From positions 1-21,452 of IMG/VR virus record IMGVR_UViG_3300031951_011933: 21,452 bases of DNA. The stretch is one strand, 5' to 3'. This DNA comes from a virus. The position numbers and the translations under genes were made by a program. Position 1 is the stretch's first letter. Every line of letters begins with the position of its first letter. Under the pieces are notes generated by a model. It did no database searches. It was not told where the DNA came from and saw only the letters and a program-made list of their open reading frames with translations. Positions 19,772 to 21,452 of the stretch are shown piece by piece.

Positions 19772-20852
19772 AGGTGTTTTTAAATTCACGTTCACTGAAC
19801 AACGGCAGATTAGGGGTGCGTATAACAGTTCTGTCACTTAGATATGCAATCCATTGTTGCCCCAATAGTTCTGTCTTCTTGCGTGTGTACAATACAAACT
19901 GTGAACTGTTTACTTTTCTAGCAAGTTTGAGATGGGTGTCATTGGGATAAAAACGGTGTATGTATTGTTTCATAAACTGTTTGTAAGATGCATAGTTGTC
20001 GTTGGCTATGACTTGATCCGTGTTGTGCCACATGTAATCTTCAAAACCTTGACAGTCAAAGAACGCACTGGTGCTGGCAGTTGTTGTGAATATACTATCA
20101 CGTGGGGGAAAGACCTGGGTTTTAGCTGACGCATAGAACCACCATCGTGCTTCTAACACAGTGTCAATAGGTCGTTGTGATAGTGCAAAGTATTCTGTGC
20201 AAAATTCTTGGAGTGCCGGATCGGTTATTAAACTACGCCAAGGTTTGTGTAAGCCTTGGTATCCAACAGTATCAAAGAAGCTTTCGTCAAGGCTAGCAGT
20301 GAACTCGTCGCCGCCGTGGCCGTTAATCATGATGCCATCAAACACTGTTTCTAAATACACATCACCGCTGATATCTAGCATATCCAATGCAGGATAATTT
20401 GTTTTCAAGTATTCAAAGAACTCGCGATTTTCGTAAACACTGAATGGGGAATAAAGCACACGTAATTGATCTAGGTGTGCGGTATGTTTTAAGAATCCTG
20501 CTACCAAACAGGTTGAGTCGATGCCACCACTCCAGCACAGGTTTAGTTTTTCTCCTGTGCGAATGTAGTTGTTAACTCTTTGTGCCATGACTTCGTCAAA
20601 GGTTTGTTTGGCTTGCGGAGCTTGCCAAGGCCGATGTACTTCAAACGCAAAAGGCCCAGTAACAGTTTCTGTACGATCTACAGGATCGCCTGCGGGGAAG
20701 GTTGAAAATATGCTGTTGAGATCAATTAAATTATTGTAATAATCAAACCCTTGAACCTTGGCAATGCTGCCTACCAGTTCATAAGGTTTATGTTGCCAAT
20801 CTAGTATTCTGTAAAAATATTTAGGATTGATTAAAGACAATAGTGGTCTCAT
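19734..20852 (-). CDS. Asparagine synthetase-like PP-loop protein without glutaminase domain
   Basis: A 372-residue protein with the PP-loop LCWSGGIDST (SGGIDS, 108-113) and a GHGGDE motif, the ATP-pyrophosphatase signature of class B asparagine synthetase. The first 100 residues lack the N-terminal Cys2 and the Ntn-hydrolase pattern of a glutaminase, so it would use ammonia or another nucleophile. The family adenylates a carboxylate and transfers an amino or other nucleophile; phage and natural-product relatives act on peptides, lactams or sugars. The ATG overlaps the preceding gene's TGA. A beta-rich unknown overlaps its 3' end. Substrate unknown. Confidence 0.87.
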   Translation of the reverse strand: MRPLLSLINPKYFYRILDWQHKPYELVGSIAKVQGFDYYNNLIDLNSIFSTFPAGDPVDRTETVTGPFAFEVHRPWQAPQAKQTFDEVMAQRVNNYIRTGEKLNLCWSGGIDSTCLVAGFLKHTAHLDQLRVLYSPFSVYENREFFEYLKTNYPALDMLDISGDVYLETVFDGIMINGHGGDEFTASLDESFFDTVGYQGLHKPWRSLITDPALQEFCTEYFALSQRPIDTVLEARWWFYASAKTQVFPPRDSIFTTTASTSAFFDCQGFEDYMWHNTDQVIANDNYASYKQFMKQYIHRFYPNDTHLKLARKVNSSQFVLYTRKKTELLGQQWIAYLSDRTVIRTPNLPLFSEREFKNTYGDSLEYLFKYH

Positions 20853-21121
20853 GAACTACGCCAGGTTATATCTTTGAAAAAAGGAGCAACATCAAAGTTT
20901 ACTAAATCTTGAATGTCGTCGGTTTCAAAGTTTTCAATTTTTTGTAAAAGTTGACTTTCGTAACTGTTGACATGACGTAACATTCTAAGTCTTCTTTTGA
21001 ACACAACAGGATCAGTTGCGTTTGTGGTCAGTTCATGTATTAAATCAGTCTTAAGTCGATGAGTATGTTCTAGTAATCTGTTTATTAGTTTTATTTTGTA
21101 GAACTTGGCACTGGAGGTCAT
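20849..21121 (-). CDS. Small helical basic protein, 90 aa, unknown
   Basis: A 90-residue protein: MTSSAKFYKIKLINRLLEHT, then LKTDLIHELTTNATDP, VVFKRRLRMLRHVNSYESQL and an acidic end. It looks like three or so helices, with no recognised domain. It overlaps both neighbours by ATGA, so it is expressed with the PP-loop enzyme and may be its partner. Function unknown. Confidence 0.7.
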   Translation of the reverse strand: MTSSAKFYKIKLINRLLEHTHRLKTDLIHELTTNATDPVVFKRRLRMLRHVNSYESQLLQKIENFETDDIQDLVNFDVAPFFKDITWRSS

Positions 21122-21372
21122 TCTGGATTAATTTGGGCTGAATCAGCACCTTCGCTTAACACATAGTCAACCCATGCCTGCGCTTTTTCGGCGTCAGGCC
21201 AGGCACGGGTCACTGTAATTGATCCATTTTCTTCGTTTGATGTTTGATTTATTTCATCTTTGTATGATTCCCCTGCAATGCTAATTGCAGCATCATACAT
21301 TCTTTGCTTTTTTGCTTCTAAGTCTTCTGGGGTAACATGACCTTTTAGCCAAGTAACGGTGGTAGTTCTCAT
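21118..21372 (-). CDS. Small phage-type protein, 84 aa, unknown
   Basis: An 84-residue protein beginning MRTTTVTWLKGHVTPEDLEA; helical with an acidic tail and a SITVTRAWPDAEKAQAWVDY stretch. Alternating strands and helices would fit a ferredoxin-like fold as in small monooxygenase-type proteins, but this is weak. AGGAG lies seven bases before the ATG. A T4-late-type TATAAATA is 22 bp upstream, making this a likely late-expressed operon leader. Function unknown. Confidence 0.72.
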   Translation of the reverse strand: MRTTTVTWLKGHVTPEDLEAKKQRMYDAAISIAGESYKDEINQTSNEENGSITVTRAWPDAEKAQAWVDYVLSEGADSAQINPE

Positions 21373-21393
21373 GATAAATCTCCTATGGTAAAC

Positions 21394-21401
21394 TATTTAT
21401 A
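21394..21401 (-). promoter_or_regulatory. Candidate T4-type late promoter
   Basis: Minus strand TATAAATA (21401-21394) is the exact T4 late -10 box. It lies in the 31-bp gap between the tRNA end and the ATG at 21372, leaving space for AGGAG. I saw no other exact copy placed ahead of a gene, and a short AT-rich box can arise by chance. Confidence 0.5.
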
Positions 21402-21403
21402 TC

Positions 21404-21452
21404 TGGCCGGCCCTGAGAGGATCGAACTCCCATCTCCGGGTTCGAAGCCCGG
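21404..21452 (-). tRNA. tRNA-Arg (anticodon TCG), 3' part only
   Basis: The visible 49 nt are the 3' part, with the 5' end beyond the window. Minus strand: anticodon stem CCGGG/CCCGG closes loop CTTCGAA, placing anticodon TCG at 21445-21443 (reads CGA, Arg). After a 4-nt variable loop come T-stem GGGAG/CTCTC (one G-U) with TTCGATC loop, acceptor strand AGGGCCG, discriminator G and encoded CCA. The 5' acceptor and D-arm cannot be checked here. Phages often carry tRNAs for codons rare in the host. Confidence 0.88.

Noticed and set aside
1-21452. CRISPR array, IS element or integrase/attachment site
   Set aside because: I saw no regularly spaced direct repeats, no transposase or integrase motif, and no terminal inverted repeats; the partial tRNA is at the edge and shows no duplicated 3' end.

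Overview
This window reads as part of a large, lytic, T4-type (myovirus-like) phage genome from an environmental Gram-negative host. The evidence is: near-total coding density; long chains of small genes joined by 1-4 nt ATGA, GTGA or TAATG overlaps; a tRNA gene with encoded CCA; thyX; a MoxR/VWA pair; and several small proteins that resemble, from memory, conserved unknowns of T4-like cyanophages and pelagiphages. No capsid, tail, terminase or replication gene is visible, so the phage assignment is an inference. A core-heptose gene set and near-perfect sigma70 promoters suggest a Gram-negative, probably proteobacterial, host.

Layout. Nearly everything is on the minus strand, so transcription runs from high to low coordinates. 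21452-19280: partial tRNA-Arg(TCG), a T4-late-type box, then a four-gene unit with a glutaminase-less asparagine-synthetase-type PP-loop enzyme. 19258-18135: ahpC-ahpD peroxidase operon. 18138-17032: a Cys/His-rich small protein, an RNA polymerase omega-like protein and a DUF2452-like protein. 17025-14006: a tyrosine-phosphatase-like protein followed by an ADP-heptose-type operon (nucleotidyltransferase, PfkB kinase, cupin, HAD phosphatase, HldD-like epimerase). 14009-13350: metallophosphoesterase. 13317-10283: the only plus-strand genes, a CoA ligase-SDR fusion plus a beta-keto acid cleavage enzyme, closed by a bidirectional terminator. 10203-9425: three small phage genes. 9428-8287: MoxR ATPase. 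8222-7609: two unknown genes. 7612-3144: a long operon from a metallopeptidase/VWA protein through many micro-genes to thyX. 3054-1540: a radical SAM enzyme. 1507-1: a small phage protein, an NDP-sugar epimerase and the start of a DegT aminotransferase.

Regulation is unusually legible. Nine minus-strand promoters share TTGACC/TTGATT/TTGACT, a 17-18 bp spacer and TGCTATAAT-like extended -10 boxes. At five of them the TGA stop codon of the preceding gene lies inside the TTGACC -35 box. At two, six bases separate TATAAT from the ATG, predicting leaderless mRNAs.

Functional themes: sugar-nucleotide synthesis (heptose set, left-edge epimerase/aminotransferase), redox protection (AhpC/AhpD), host RNA polymerase interaction (omega-like), nucleotide supply (ThyX) and a possible carbon/CoA auxiliary metabolic module on the plus strand. 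That module is the strongest candidate for an undescribed system.
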